DNA from: Nonomuraea cypriaca
GTDB lineage: Bacteria > Actinomycetota > Actinomycetes > Streptosporangiales > Streptosporangiaceae
Assembly (NCBI RefSeq): GCF_015645445.1
Contig: NZ_JADOGI010000083.1
Coordinates: 1-41,741 of the forward strand
Direction of reading: 5' to 3'
DNA length: 41,741 bases
The position numbers were made by a program, and so were the translations under genes. Below, piece by piece: positions 29,961 to 38,102 of this stretch. The stretch's first letter is position 1. Every line of letters starts with the position of its first letter. The notes beneath the pieces were generated by a model. The model did not search any database, had not been told where the DNA came from, and saw only the letters and a list, made by a program, of their open reading frames with translations.

Positions 29961-30356
29961 CTACACGATCGGGCCGAGCCTCCTGTCCATGACGCACTTG
30001 TTGGGGAACTCCCGCTGGTACGTCGTCGGCCGGCCGTACCATTCGCCATTGATCTTGACCTCGACCGGCAGGTAGATCATCGGGCACGGCCCCGGGTTGA
30101 CGTTGACCCGCTCGATCCAGCCGTCGACGTCGCGCAGCACGTCGCACGCGCGCGCCGGCCGGGGGTGGAGGCCGCCGTCCGGGTCGCAGGTGAGGTGCAT
30201 CGAGTACGCGCCCGAGTTGGAGGGCGTGACGGTGATGTACAGGTCCGCCCCGGCGGCGGCGCTGGCGGGAAGCGCGGCGAACGGCGCGGCCAGCGTCGCG
30301 GCCACGCACAGTCCGAGGGCAGCCACCCTGCGAGCGGCGGTCAGCGCGAATGTCAT
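29961..30356 (-). CDS. Secreted subtilisin-inhibitor-like (SSI) protease inhibitor
   Basis: A 131-residue preprotein. The signal peptide has a basic start, a hydrophobic core (AALGLCVAATLAAPFAAL) and ends about PASAAAG, leaving ~100 residues. The mature part has the four Cys of the family, LTCDPDGGLHPRPARACDVL and NPGPCPMIYLPVEVKINGEW, plus EFPNKCVMDRR; that is Cys pairs at the SSI spacing with the CP-M-Y reactive loop. Such inhibitors block extracellular subtilisin- and trypsin-like proteases and regulate development and mycelial proteolysis. AGGAAGG lies 6-7 nt before ATG. Confidence 0.9.
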   Translation of the reverse strand: MTFALTAARRVAALGLCVAATLAAPFAALPASAAAGADLYITVTPSNSGAYSMHLTCDPDGGLHPRPARACDVLRDVDGWIERVNVNPGPCPMIYLPVEVKINGEWYGRPTTYQREFPNKCVMDRRLGPIV

Positions 30357-30604
30357 GGAGAACCTTCCTGGTCAACGGCCATCCCGGGGTGGGTGGCGCA
30401 CTTCCACATGACTACAGCGAGTAATCGCTCGGTGACCACCGGTGGGCAGGTAAGCAATCCGTCATTGTATGGCTACATAGAGCTACCCTTGACGGTAAGG
30501 GTGCGCCGAGGGACGCCACCACGCGGTGCTGGTTAACTGGCTATTCCACCGCTGTTTCAGGTCTCTGTAATGTGACGGCTAGGAAGCCGAACAAGGAGAT
30601 CCGC

Positions 30605-32041
30605 ATGGCGGAGTTCACCCCCACCGTTCCTGCGCGAGTCCTACCGTCCGTCACCGTCCGCGACCTGCCCGAACCCCCCAGCTCCAGGTGGCGCATCATC
30701 GGCCCCGGCCTGGTGGGCGCGGGAGTGGGACTAGCGTCCGGCGAATTCATCCTCTGGCCGTACATCGCCTCCCAGGTCGGGCTGGTGTTCGTCTGGGGAG
30801 CCGCGATCGGGATCATCACCCAGTGGTTCCTGAACATGGAGATCGAGCGCTACACGCTGGCCACCGGCGAGACCGCGCTGACCGGGTTCAGCCGGATGTG
30901 GCGGCACTGGGGCCTGGTCTTCGTCCTGATGACGCTCTGCTCGAACCTGTGGCCTGGCTGGGTGACCACGTCCGCCACCATGGTGACCTACCTGACGGGA
31001 TCCGGCGCCGGGAGCGTGCGGTGGATCGCGATCGGGATGCTCGTCGTGATCGCGCTGGGCCTCACGCTGGCGCCGGTGATCTACACGGCGCTCGAACGCG
31101 TGATCTTCGTGAAGATCGCCCTGGTGGCGACGCTGATCGTGGTCGCGCTGTTGTTCGCGATCAACGCCGAGAGCTGGGCCGAGCTGGGCCGGGGTCTGAC
31201 CGTCGAGGCCAGGTTCCCGGTGCCCGACCTGGAGTTCGCGGTGCTGATGGGCGCCATCGCGTACGCCGGCGCGGGCGGCGGCCAGAACCTCTGCCAGAGC
31301 AACTGGATCCGCGACAAGGGCTTCGGCATGGGTCTCTACGTGCCACGCCTGGTCAGCCCCGTGACCGGGCACGAGGAGGCGGCGGCCTCGACCGGGTTCC
31401 AGTTCGCGCCGACCAAGGAGAACCTCGCGCGGTGGCGGCAGTGGTGGCGCTTCGCGAACGTCGAGCAGGCCTCGACGTTCGCGGTCGTGTCGTTCGTGAC
31501 CATCGCGCTCATGTCGATGCTGGCGTACTCCACCGTTTTCGGGCGGTCGGGGCTGGCCAACAGCATCGAGTTCCTGCGGGTCGAGGGCCAGGTGCTGCAG
31601 GACGTCGTGGCCCCGTGGTTCGGCGTGCTGTTCTGGGTGATCGGGGCGCTGGCCCTGTTCGCCTCCGCCATGGGCATCGTCGACTACACCTCCCGCCTGG
31701 CCTCCGACACGATCAAGACGGTCTACCTGCGTGACCGGGCGGTGTCGGTGAACCGGGTCTACTTCCTCGTCGTCTGGGCCCTGGCGCTGGTCGGCATCAC
31801 GATCCTGCTGGTGGGCTTCGACCAGCCGCTCATCCTGCTGGTGTTCTCGGCGAGCTTCGCGGCCGTGATGATGTTCGTGTACTCGATCCTGCTCATCATC
31901 CTGAACCGGCGGGCACTGCCCGACGCCATCAAGGTCCGCTCCTACCGGCTCGGGTCGCTGGTCTGGTCGGTGGCGTTCTTCGGCACGCTGACCGTGCTGA
32001 CCGTCATCCAGCAGGCCCAGAACCTGTTCGGCGGCTCCTGA
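30605..32041 (+). CDS. Nramp-like transporter lacking canonical metal-site motifs
   Basis: ATG 30605 behind AAGGAG gives 478 residues with about 11 membrane segments. TM1 region: IIGPGLVGAGVGLASGEFIL. TM6 region: AVLMGAIAYAGAGGGQNLCQ. In true Nramp Mn/Fe transporters these positions carry DPGN and MPH; here they read ASGE and GGQN. The protein therefore belongs to the Nramp-related (LeuT-fold) branch with unknown or altered substrate. Residues ~225-290 form an unusually long cytoplasmic stretch (SNWIRDKGFGMGLYVPRLVS). A strong terminator follows. It runs divergently from the SSI gene. Confidence 0.75.
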   Translation: MAEFTPTVPARVLPSVTVRDLPEPPSSRWRIIGPGLVGAGVGLASGEFILWPYIASQVGLVFVWGAAIGIITQWFLNMEIERYTLATGETALTGFSRMWRHWGLVFVLMTLCSNLWPGWVTTSATMVTYLTGSGAGSVRWIAIGMLVVIALGLTLAPVIYTALERVIFVKIALVATLIVVALLFAINAESWAELGRGLTVEARFPVPDLEFAVLMGAIAYAGAGGGQNLCQSNWIRDKGFGMGLYVPRLVSPVTGHEEAAASTGFQFAPTKENLARWRQWWRFANVEQASTFAVVSFVTIALMSMLAYSTVFGRSGLANSIEFLRVEGQVLQDVVAPWFGVLFWVIGALALFASAMGIVDYTSRLASDTIKTVYLRDRAVSVNRVYFLVVWALALVGITILLVGFDQPLILLVFSASFAAVMMFVYSILLIILNRRALPDAIKVRSYRLGSLVWSVAFFGTLTVLTVIQQAQNLFGGS

Positions 32042-32051
32042 CGGGAAATGC

Positions 32052-32083
32052 GGGCGATCCGCTGACACCCGGATCGCCCTTTT
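32052..32083 (+). terminator. Intrinsic terminator after the Nramp-like gene
   Basis: Perfect 9-bp stem GGGCGATCC/GGATCGCCC, 10-nt loop, then TTTT; 10 nt after the stop codon. Confidence 0.85.
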
Positions 32084-32215
32084 CCGATAAATACCCCCAA
32101 ATTTAACCGCGATATTTGGCCGCGACAAATCTCGCCAGGAAATTCGATGGGGTCGTATCGAGCGACGCGCTGGTTTACCGTTGAGGTCAATCGACGTCGC
32201 AGCGCGGAGTGGTCC

Positions 32216-33137
32216 GTGATCGAGCACAGCCTGCCGGAGGACGGGATCGCGCGCGGCCGCGTACTCAGGACGTTCTTCCTCGCCGCGCCCCCGGTCACCG
32301 CCTTCACCGTCTACGGCGTCCTCATCGACCACCTCCCCGAGTCCTGGTTCACTCTCGACGTGCTGCGCTACCTGCTTGCGCTGCTCGCCTCGGGCGTCGT
32401 GTGGCTCGGGCTGGCCTCGCTGCGCCGGCTGCCGGCGGTGGCCGCGCTGCTGGCCGAGCCGGCGGCGCCGGCCGCGGGGCTCCCCGTGCCGGTCGAGCAG
32501 CTTCCGTGCCGGGGCCGGCCGCGTTCGCGCTGTCCGCCGGGGCCAGGAGGCTGCTGGTCGAGACCAGCGGGCACCTGCCCGGCCGGCCGGAGTTGCGCGG
32601 GTGGTGCCAGTTCCTCGGCGACTCCATGCCGCCCAGCGCCACCGGCACGTCGTACGGTCTACGCCTGGTGCTGGCGATGGACCTGCGCCACGCCTCACTC
32701 GACCGCGGCATGCTGGTCCGCACCCTGCTGGCCCTGCAGTGCCCGAGCGGCGGGTGGGCCACACGCAGCCAGCGGGGCATCGGCAGGCCCGAGGTGACCG
32801 CCTGGGCGCTCGGGGCGGCCTGCCGGGCCGGGGCTGGGCGCTGGAGCCTGGGGGCACGGTGCCGATCGCTCCCGCGGCGACGCTGGAGGCCGGGCCGGGG
32901 GCGGCGTACTCGCAGGCGGCCACGACCTACCACCACGTGCGGGTGGAAAGCGGGCTGACCGTCACGATGTTCCTGGAGGGAAGGGTGACCCGGTCGCACT
33001 CGGAGGTCCTGCTCCGGCCGGGGCAGCGGCTGCCGGTGCGGACGCCGCGGATCCCGTTCGCGCCCGGGGAACTGCTGGATCGGTTCGCCAGGGTGAGCGG
33101 CGCGCTGCGTGGTACGCGGGCGGTCAGCGACCGGTAA
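32216..33137 (+). pseudogene. Frameshifted membrane / cyclase-like protein remnant
   Basis: From GTG 32216 (GGAG upstream) one frame gives a membrane N-terminus (VLRTFFLAAPPVTAFTVYGV, YLLALLASGVVWLGLASLRR). Near 32500 coding passes to another frame (AAFALSAGARRLLVETSGHL, GTSYGLRLVLAMDLRHASLD, LLALQCPSGGWATRSQRGIG). These helical segments with a QCPSGGW turn recall terpenoid-cyclase/prenyltransferase repeats. Near 32830 coding passes to the third frame (AATTYHHVRVESGLTVTMFL), ending at 33137. Each piece has normal actinomycete codon use and none continues far in its own frame. Total length (~300 residues) is short for such proteins, so an internal deletion may accompany the shifts. Sequencing error cannot be excluded. 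Confidence 0.65.
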
Positions 33138-33172
33138 GGCCGCGGTCAGCGGGGGCCCGCAGGATCGGCGGT

Positions 33173-34288
33173 ATGAAGAACATGACGCAGGTCGCCGGCG
33201 GCAAGGACGCGTTCCAGCTCGTACACCACCTCACGTTGACCGGTAGCCAGTTCGAGATCGGCAGTGCGCTCACCGAGGAGGCCCGCAGGCTCGGCTGGTC
33301 CCCCACGCCGGCCGACCCGATCGTGAACCAGGCCCGCAGGGCCTGGTTCGAGCGGCACTGGCCGCAGCACCACGACCGCATGGACGGCGCGGCGGCGGCC
33401 CTCGGCCTCGACCCCGGCCAGGACGAGCTCGCCCTCGACGGTCTGAACTACATCCCCGAGGGCTCCGGCTGCTCGGCGCTGTGGGTGCCGCCGTCCGCGG
33501 CCACGGACGGCCACGGCCGGGTGGGCCGCAACTACGACTTCTTCCCGCTCACGACCAGCGAGATCATGGGCGGCACGCCCGGGCCGGACGAGCTGCCCAT
33601 GGCCTCGCGCCCGTACGTGATCACGACGGTGCCCGACGACGGGCTCGCCTCGACCGTCATCACCATGTCCGACCTGGACGGCTGCATGGACGGCATCAAC
33701 TCCGCCGGCCTCGCGGTGATGCTGCTGATCGCCGACTTCGAGAACGCCGCGCCGCCGGAGTACGTCTCGCCGCAGGTCGGACTCGGCAGCGTGCAGTTGC
33801 CCCGGTTCCTCGTCGACACCTGCGAGACCGCCGACCAGGCCAAGCAGGCGCTGCTGCAGGCCAAGCAGTACGACCACGGCACGCCCCTGCACTACCTGGT
33901 GGCCGACGCGCACGGGCAGGCGTTCGTGTGGGAGCGGGGCAGGGACGGCAGCGAGCACATCGTCGAGTTCGGCGACGGGCCGCTCTGCGTCACCAACCAC
34001 CTGCTGCACCGCAACCCCGACCCGCTGAGCCTGCCCGCCGACACCGCGGCGAGCCTCGGCAGCTACGGCCGCCTGCGCACACTGTACGAGCGCAGCAAGG
34101 GCGGCGCCCTGTCACCGCGGGACCTGCGCGACAGCCTGCGCGCGGTCCAGCAGTCCGAGGATCCGGCGGTGCCGTTCCGCACGCTGTGGAGCACCGTGTT
34201 CGACACCGCCGACCGCACCCTGTCCACCCGCTTCTACCTGGGCGACGGGGAGAGCTACAGCGAGGAGCTGGTGTTCGGCCCCAGGTAG
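33173..34288 (+). CDS. C45-type N-terminal nucleophile hydrolase / acyltransferase
   Basis: A 371-residue protein resembling the acyl-CoA:6-aminopenicillanate acyltransferase / choloylglycine hydrolase superfamily. The probable autocatalytic Cys is in YIPEGSGCSALWV (residue ~100), followed by GRVGRNYDFFP, the conserved R-N-YD segment. Then come DLDGCMDGINSAGLAVMLLI, ALLQAKQYDHGTPLHYLVAD and LCVTNHLLH with the Asn and His expected near residues 275-280. Such enzymes self-cleave to expose the Cys and act on amides of small molecules. Its end overlaps the convergent ligase gene by 34 nt. Confidence 0.8.
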   Translation: MKNMTQVAGGKDAFQLVHHLTLTGSQFEIGSALTEEARRLGWSPTPADPIVNQARRAWFERHWPQHHDRMDGAAAALGLDPGQDELALDGLNYIPEGSGCSALWVPPSAATDGHGRVGRNYDFFPLTTSEIMGGTPGPDELPMASRPYVITTVPDDGLASTVITMSDLDGCMDGINSAGLAVMLLIADFENAAPPEYVSPQVGLGSVQLPRFLVDTCETADQAKQALLQAKQYDHGTPLHYLVADAHGQAFVWERGRDGSEHIVEFGDGPLCVTNHLLHRNPDPLSLPADTAASLGSYGRLRTLYERSKGGALSPRDLRDSLRAVQQSEDPAVPFRTLWSTVFDTADRTLSTRFYLGDGESYSEELVFGPR

Positions 34289-35760
34289 TCCGCGCGCACC
34301 TTCGAGCGCGACAGCTTGCCCGTGGGCGTGCGCGGCAGCCAGGAGCGGTATTCGACCACCTTCGGCTGCTTGAACCTGGCGATGCGCGGCCCGCAGTGCT
34401 CCAGCAACTCGGCCGTGAGCTCGGGCCCCGGCACGACCCCCTCGGCGGGCTGCACGAGGGCGACCACGTTGTGGCCCCACTCCTCGTCGGGCACCCCGAT
34501 GACGGCCACGTCCGCCACCGCCGGGTGCTCCAGCAGCGCGGCCTCGATCTCGGCGGGGTAGATGTTCACCCCGCCCGAGACGATCAGGTCGGTACGCCGG
34601 TCGCACAGGAACAGGTAGCCGTCCGCGTCCAGGAACCCGATGTCGCCCGGCGAGTACCACTCCCCCAGCATGCTGGCGGCCGTCTTCGCCGGGTCCTTGC
34701 GGTACTCGAACGAGTTCGTGCTCGACTTGACGTAGATCATGCCGGGCTCGCCGGGCGGCAGCTCCATGCCGGCCTCATCGACGATCTTGGCCTCGAACGT
34801 GGGCGCCGGCCGGCCCACGGTGCCCGGCTTGGCCAGCCATTCGTGCGGTTTGACGGCGAAGGCGATCGCCGACTCGGTGGAGCCGTAGTACTCGTAGAGC
34901 ACCGGCCCCCACCAGTCCATGATCTGCCGCTTGACGGCGACCGGGCAGGCGGCGGCGGTGTGGATGACCTGGCGCAGGCTGGACACGTCGTACTTGGCGC
35001 GGACGTCCTCGGGCAGCCTCAGCATCCGGTGGAACATGGTCGGCACCATCATCGCGTTGGACACCCGGTGCCGCTCGATGAGCTCCAGGATGTTCTCCGG
35101 CTCGAATTTGGGCGTGAGCACCAGCGTGTGCCCTAGGTGCAGGGCGAACTGCGTGTGCGCGCACGGCGAGGAGTGGTACATCGGCGAGGTCACCAGATGG
35201 ACCTCGGCGCCCGGCCGCAGGTCCACGACCTCGCCGAGGAACCACGCGTAGAGCGGCACGATCGCCTCCGGCTCCGCGCCGGGAAGCGGCCGCTGCACGC
35301 CCTTGGGGAAGCCGGTGGTCCCGGAGGTGTACCACATGACCGCCCCGGACGTACGCTCGCCGGGCGCGTCCACGGGCTGTCCTTCGGCCAGCCCCTCCGT
35401 CCCGATCTCCGCCCCCGGCACGGCCCGGCCCGGCCCGGTGACGACGACCTTGGCGTCGCAGTCGTCCAGGATGTACGCCACCTCGGACGCGGTCAGATGC
35501 CAGTTGACCGGCACGTGGTAGAGCCCGATCTGGCCGGTCGCCATGAGCATGACGACGGCGTCGATCCCGTTCGGCAGCACGCCTGCGACCACGTCACCGG
35601 TGCCGAGCCCGCGGGCTCTGAGCCCGTGGGACACCTGGTTGACCCGGGCGAGCAGGTCGCCGTAGGACGTGTGTGAGCCGTCGGCGTCGATCAGCGCGAG
35701 GCGACCGGGGTCGGCGGCGGCGATGGCGTAGAAACCGGGCAACCCGCTGACGTCCATCAC
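34255..35760 (-). CDS. Acyl-CoA synthetase (AMP-forming, FadD-like)
   Basis: The 501-residue ligase activates a carboxylic acid to acyl-AMP and acyl-CoA. Motifs: the P-loop MWYTSGTTGFPKGV (~155-168), the substrate-side EYYGSTESAI (~290), GDIGFLDADGYLFLCDRRTD and LIVSGGVNIYPAEIEAALLE (hinge), and the catalytic Lys in RTPTGKLSRSKVR (~485). Full length. Its start overlaps the upstream dehydrogenase stop by 4 nt; it is the last gene of a three-gene operon. The gene order matches the M. tuberculosis fadE26-fadE27-fadD17 operon of sterol side-chain breakdown; substrate unproven. Confidence 0.92.
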   Translation of the reverse strand: MMDVSGLPGFYAIAAADPGRLALIDADGSHTSYGDLLARVNQVSHGLRARGLGTGDVVAGVLPNGIDAVVMLMATGQIGLYHVPVNWHLTASEVAYILDDCDAKVVVTGPGRAVPGAEIGTEGLAEGQPVDAPGERTSGAVMWYTSGTTGFPKGVQRPLPGAEPEAIVPLYAWFLGEVVDLRPGAEVHLVTSPMYHSSPCAHTQFALHLGHTLVLTPKFEPENILELIERHRVSNAMMVPTMFHRMLRLPEDVRAKYDVSSLRQVIHTAAACPVAVKRQIMDWWGPVLYEYYGSTESAIAFAVKPHEWLAKPGTVGRPAPTFEAKIVDEAGMELPPGEPGMIYVKSSTNSFEYRKDPAKTAASMLGEWYSPGDIGFLDADGYLFLCDRRTDLIVSGGVNIYPAEIEAALLEHPAVADVAVIGVPDEEWGHNVVALVQPAEGVVPGPELTAELLEHCGPRIARFKQPKVVEYRSWLPRTPTGKLSRSKVRADYLGPNTSSSL

Positions 35761-36779
35761 AGCTCCAGCAGTTGTGCGAGACGGGCACGGTGGTTCCGCG
35801 GCGGCCCGAGCAGCACTTCGTCCGCCTTGGCCCTTTTGTAGAACAGATGCGCGTCGTGCTCCCAGGTGTAGCCGATGCCGCCGTGCAGCAGCAGGTGGTC
35901 GCGGGCCACCTCGAAGCAGGCGCGGCCGACGTACGCCTGGGCGAGCGCGGCGGCCTCGGGCAGCTCGGCGGGCGACTCGTCGGCGGCCCAGGCGGCGTAT
36001 CTGACGATGGACTCGGCCTGTTCGAGCTTGCAGTGCATGTCGGCGAGCTTGTGCTTGACCCCCTGATAAGAGCCGATATATCGCCCGAAGGCGACGCGTA
36101 TCTTGGCGTAGCCGACGATGGCCTCCAGGGACGCCCGCATCACGCCGAGCTGCTCGGCCGCCACCGCCACGCAGAGCCGGTCCAGGATCCCGCCCTCCGG
36201 CCGCGGCCCCAGCACCCGGGCGGGCGCGCCGTCCAGCACCACCCGCGCCTGGCCGCGCGTGATGTCGAGCGTCTCCAGCACGGTCCTGGTCACGCCGGGC
36301 CCGGCCAGCTCGACGGCCACCATGACGGGGCCGTCGCCGGTCAGCGCGGGCGCCACCAGCACGTCGGTCTCCATGCCGCTGAGCACCTGGGCCAGCGTGC
36401 CGCGCACCGCCGAGCCGTCGTAGGACACCTCGGTCCCGTCGAGCGTGGCCGCGATCCGGCCTTCCGCGATGCCGGTCAGCAACTCCTTGTCGGGGACCCT
36501 GGTGAGCGCGATGGCGGCGAACGTGGTGGCCAGGAACGGACCCGGCAGCAGGGCCGCGCCCGTCTCCTCCAGCGCGACGGCCAGGTCGGACATGCCCGCG
36601 CCCGCGCCGGAGTGCTCCTCGGGGATGATCAGTCCGGACAGGCCGAGCTCGCCGTTCAGCCGGGCGTACACCTGCGGGTCGTAGCCGTCGCGGACCTTGG
36701 GGAGCGGCGAGGCGGAGGCCAGGAAGGCGCGTACGGCCTCGCGAAGGTGCCGCTGCTCGGGGCTGAGTACGAGCTTCAT
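35757..36779 (-). CDS. Acyl-CoA dehydrogenase, second subunit
   Basis: A 340-residue flavoprotein. Start at ATG 36779 overlaps the previous stop (ATGA); longer frames are shadows. Blocks: LVLSPEQRHLREAVRAFLAS, LGLSGLIIPEEHSGAGAGMS, a shortened middle beta domain, then the C-terminal helical domain AKIRVAFGRYIGSYQGVKHK (FAD-side Arg) and LLHGGIGYTWEHDAHLFYKR, whose Glu is a candidate catalytic base. It is shorter than normal dehydrogenases, as are the beta-type subunits of the alpha2beta2 enzymes of actinobacterial sterol catabolism, so it probably pairs with the next gene. Confidence 0.9.
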   Translation of the reverse strand: MKLVLSPEQRHLREAVRAFLASASPLPKVRDGYDPQVYARLNGELGLSGLIIPEEHSGAGAGMSDLAVALEETGAALLPGPFLATTFAAIALTRVPDKELLTGIAEGRIAATLDGTEVSYDGSAVRGTLAQVLSGMETDVLVAPALTGDGPVMVAVELAGPGVTRTVLETLDITRGQARVVLDGAPARVLGPRPEGGILDRLCVAVAAEQLGVMRASLEAIVGYAKIRVAFGRYIGSYQGVKHKLADMHCKLEQAESIVRYAAWAADESPAELPEAAALAQAYVGRACFEVARDHLLLHGGIGYTWEHDAHLFYKRAKADEVLLGPPRNHRARLAQLLEL

Positions 36780-37942
36780 GCCTGCGTCCCCACCTTCAGG
36801 TCCTTGAACGGCACGTTCTTGTCCACCCGCGGCTCCGGCGGCAGCCCGAGGACGCGGTCGCCGACGATGTTGCGCATGATCTCGTTGGTGCCGCCGCCCA
36901 GCGACATCCCCGGGGCCTGCGAGATCGCGTGCGCGAGCGGGTGATCGGCCAGCGCGGCCTCCTGGCCGGCCAGCCTGGTCGCCACGTCCGCCTGGAACAT
37001 CGTCAGCTCGGCCAGCAGCAGCTTGGCCGCGCTGCCGCGGGCGCCTGGGAAGATCCCGGCCCTGGTCTCCTGGGCGAGGCGCTGGTTGAACAGCGCCAGG
37101 GCGCGGGTGCGGATGTGCAGCTCGACGAGCTCGTCGCGGACCAGCGGATCGCCGGTGTCGACGACCTCGCGCAGCGCTTCGACCGAGGCCGGGTTGTCCT
37201 TCTGCCCGCTCATGCCGACGCCCGCCGAGATCGACAGCCGCTCGTGCAGCAGCGTCGTGACGGCCACGCCCCAGCCGTCGCCGGCGTCGCCGACGCGGTG
37301 CTCGTCGGGGATCGTCACGTTGTCGAAGAAGACCTCGTTGAAGCCGGACCTGCCGGTCATGTCCTTGAGCGGGCGTACGGTGACCCCCGGGTGGTGCATG
37401 TCCACCACGAACATGGTCAGGCCCTTGTGCTTGGGCACCTCCACGTCGGTGCGGGCCAGCAGCAGCCCCCAGTCGGCGTGCTGGGCGACCGAGGTCCACA
37501 CCTTCTGGCCGTTGACGATCCAGTGGTCGCCGTCGCGTTCTGCCCTGGTCTGCAGGGCGGCCACGTCGCTGCCCGCGCCGGGCTCGGAGAACAGCTGGCA
37601 CCAGATCTCCTCGCCGCGCAGCAGCGGGCGGACGAACCGCTCGCGCTGCGCGTCGGTGCCCCGGTCCACCAGTGTCGGGCCGGTCATGCCGAGGCCGATC
37701 GAGAAGACGTACGTGGGGAGGGTGTAGTGGCGGGCCTCTTCGGCGAACGCGCGCTCCTCCGCCTGCGTCAGCCCCTGACCGCCCCACCGCTCCGGCCACG
37801 TGATGCCCGAGTAGCCGGCGTCGTGGAGACGAGCCATGAAGTCCTTGGCGCGGGTGATCGCGTCGGCCTCGGGGTGGTCGTCCGACTGCGCGTTCGCCCT
37901 GAGCCAGGCCCTGGCGGCACGCCGATAGTCAGCAAGATTCAC
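36776..37942 (-). CDS. Acyl-CoA dehydrogenase, first subunit
   Basis: A 388-residue flavoprotein that oxidises acyl-CoA to enoyl-CoA. N-terminal helix bundle with GITWPERWGGQGLTQAEERA; beta domain with CQLFSEPGAGSDVAALQTRA (flavin/substrate contacts) and GQKVWTSVAQHADWGLLLAR; C-terminal part with KLLLAELTMFQADVATRLAG and PGMSLGGGTNEIMRNIVGDR, the normal end motif. ATG 37942. It is the first gene of the operon and probably forms a heterotetramer with the overlapping second subunit. The divergent upstream spacer holds the palindrome at 37999. Confidence 0.92.
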   Translation of the reverse strand: MNLADYRRAARAWLRANAQSDDHPEADAITRAKDFMARLHDAGYSGITWPERWGGQGLTQAEERAFAEEARHYTLPTYVFSIGLGMTGPTLVDRGTDAQRERFVRPLLRGEEIWCQLFSEPGAGSDVAALQTRAERDGDHWIVNGQKVWTSVAQHADWGLLLARTDVEVPKHKGLTMFVVDMHHPGVTVRPLKDMTGRSGFNEVFFDNVTIPDEHRVGDAGDGWGVAVTTLLHERLSISAGVGMSGQKDNPASVEALREVVDTGDPLVRDELVELHIRTRALALFNQRLAQETRAGIFPGARGSAAKLLLAELTMFQADVATRLAGQEAALADHPLAHAISQAPGMSLGGGTNEIMRNIVGDRVLGLPPEPRVDKNVPFKDLKVGTQA

Positions 37943-37998
37943 GTCGCCTCCTCGCCATCAGTGCTCACTTACTCTAGTCAGGCCGCCGCAGGTCGCAT

Positions 37999-38011
37999 AG
38001 AGCATCGCTCT
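37999..38011. promoter_or_regulatory. Possible operator palindrome between dehydrogenase operon and kinase
   Basis: AGAGC-ATC-GCTCT, an imperfectly centred 13-bp inverted repeat followed by TAGAGCTC, in the 160-bp divergent spacer. It could bind a TetR- or GntR-type repressor of the acyl-CoA operon. It does not match the KstR or KstR2 consensus as I recall them. Confidence 0.3.
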
Positions 38012-38102
38012 AGAGCTCCTTTTAACCGGATTTGTCGTGGAATCTCCGTTAATTCGAAGCCCAACCACTTAGTGTGATCGTCTGACTACTAGGGGGATGT
38101 GC

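Noticed and set aside
30357..30604. Possible riboswitch ahead of the Nramp-like transporter
   Set aside because: No yybP-ykoY, M-box or NiCo consensus blocks could be recognised; only a short GGCT/AGCC hairpin near the ribosome site.
30731..32923. 730-codon minus-strand open frame
   Set aside because: Antisense to the Nramp-like gene and the pseudogene; composition is low-complexity Arg/Gly/His. Shadow.
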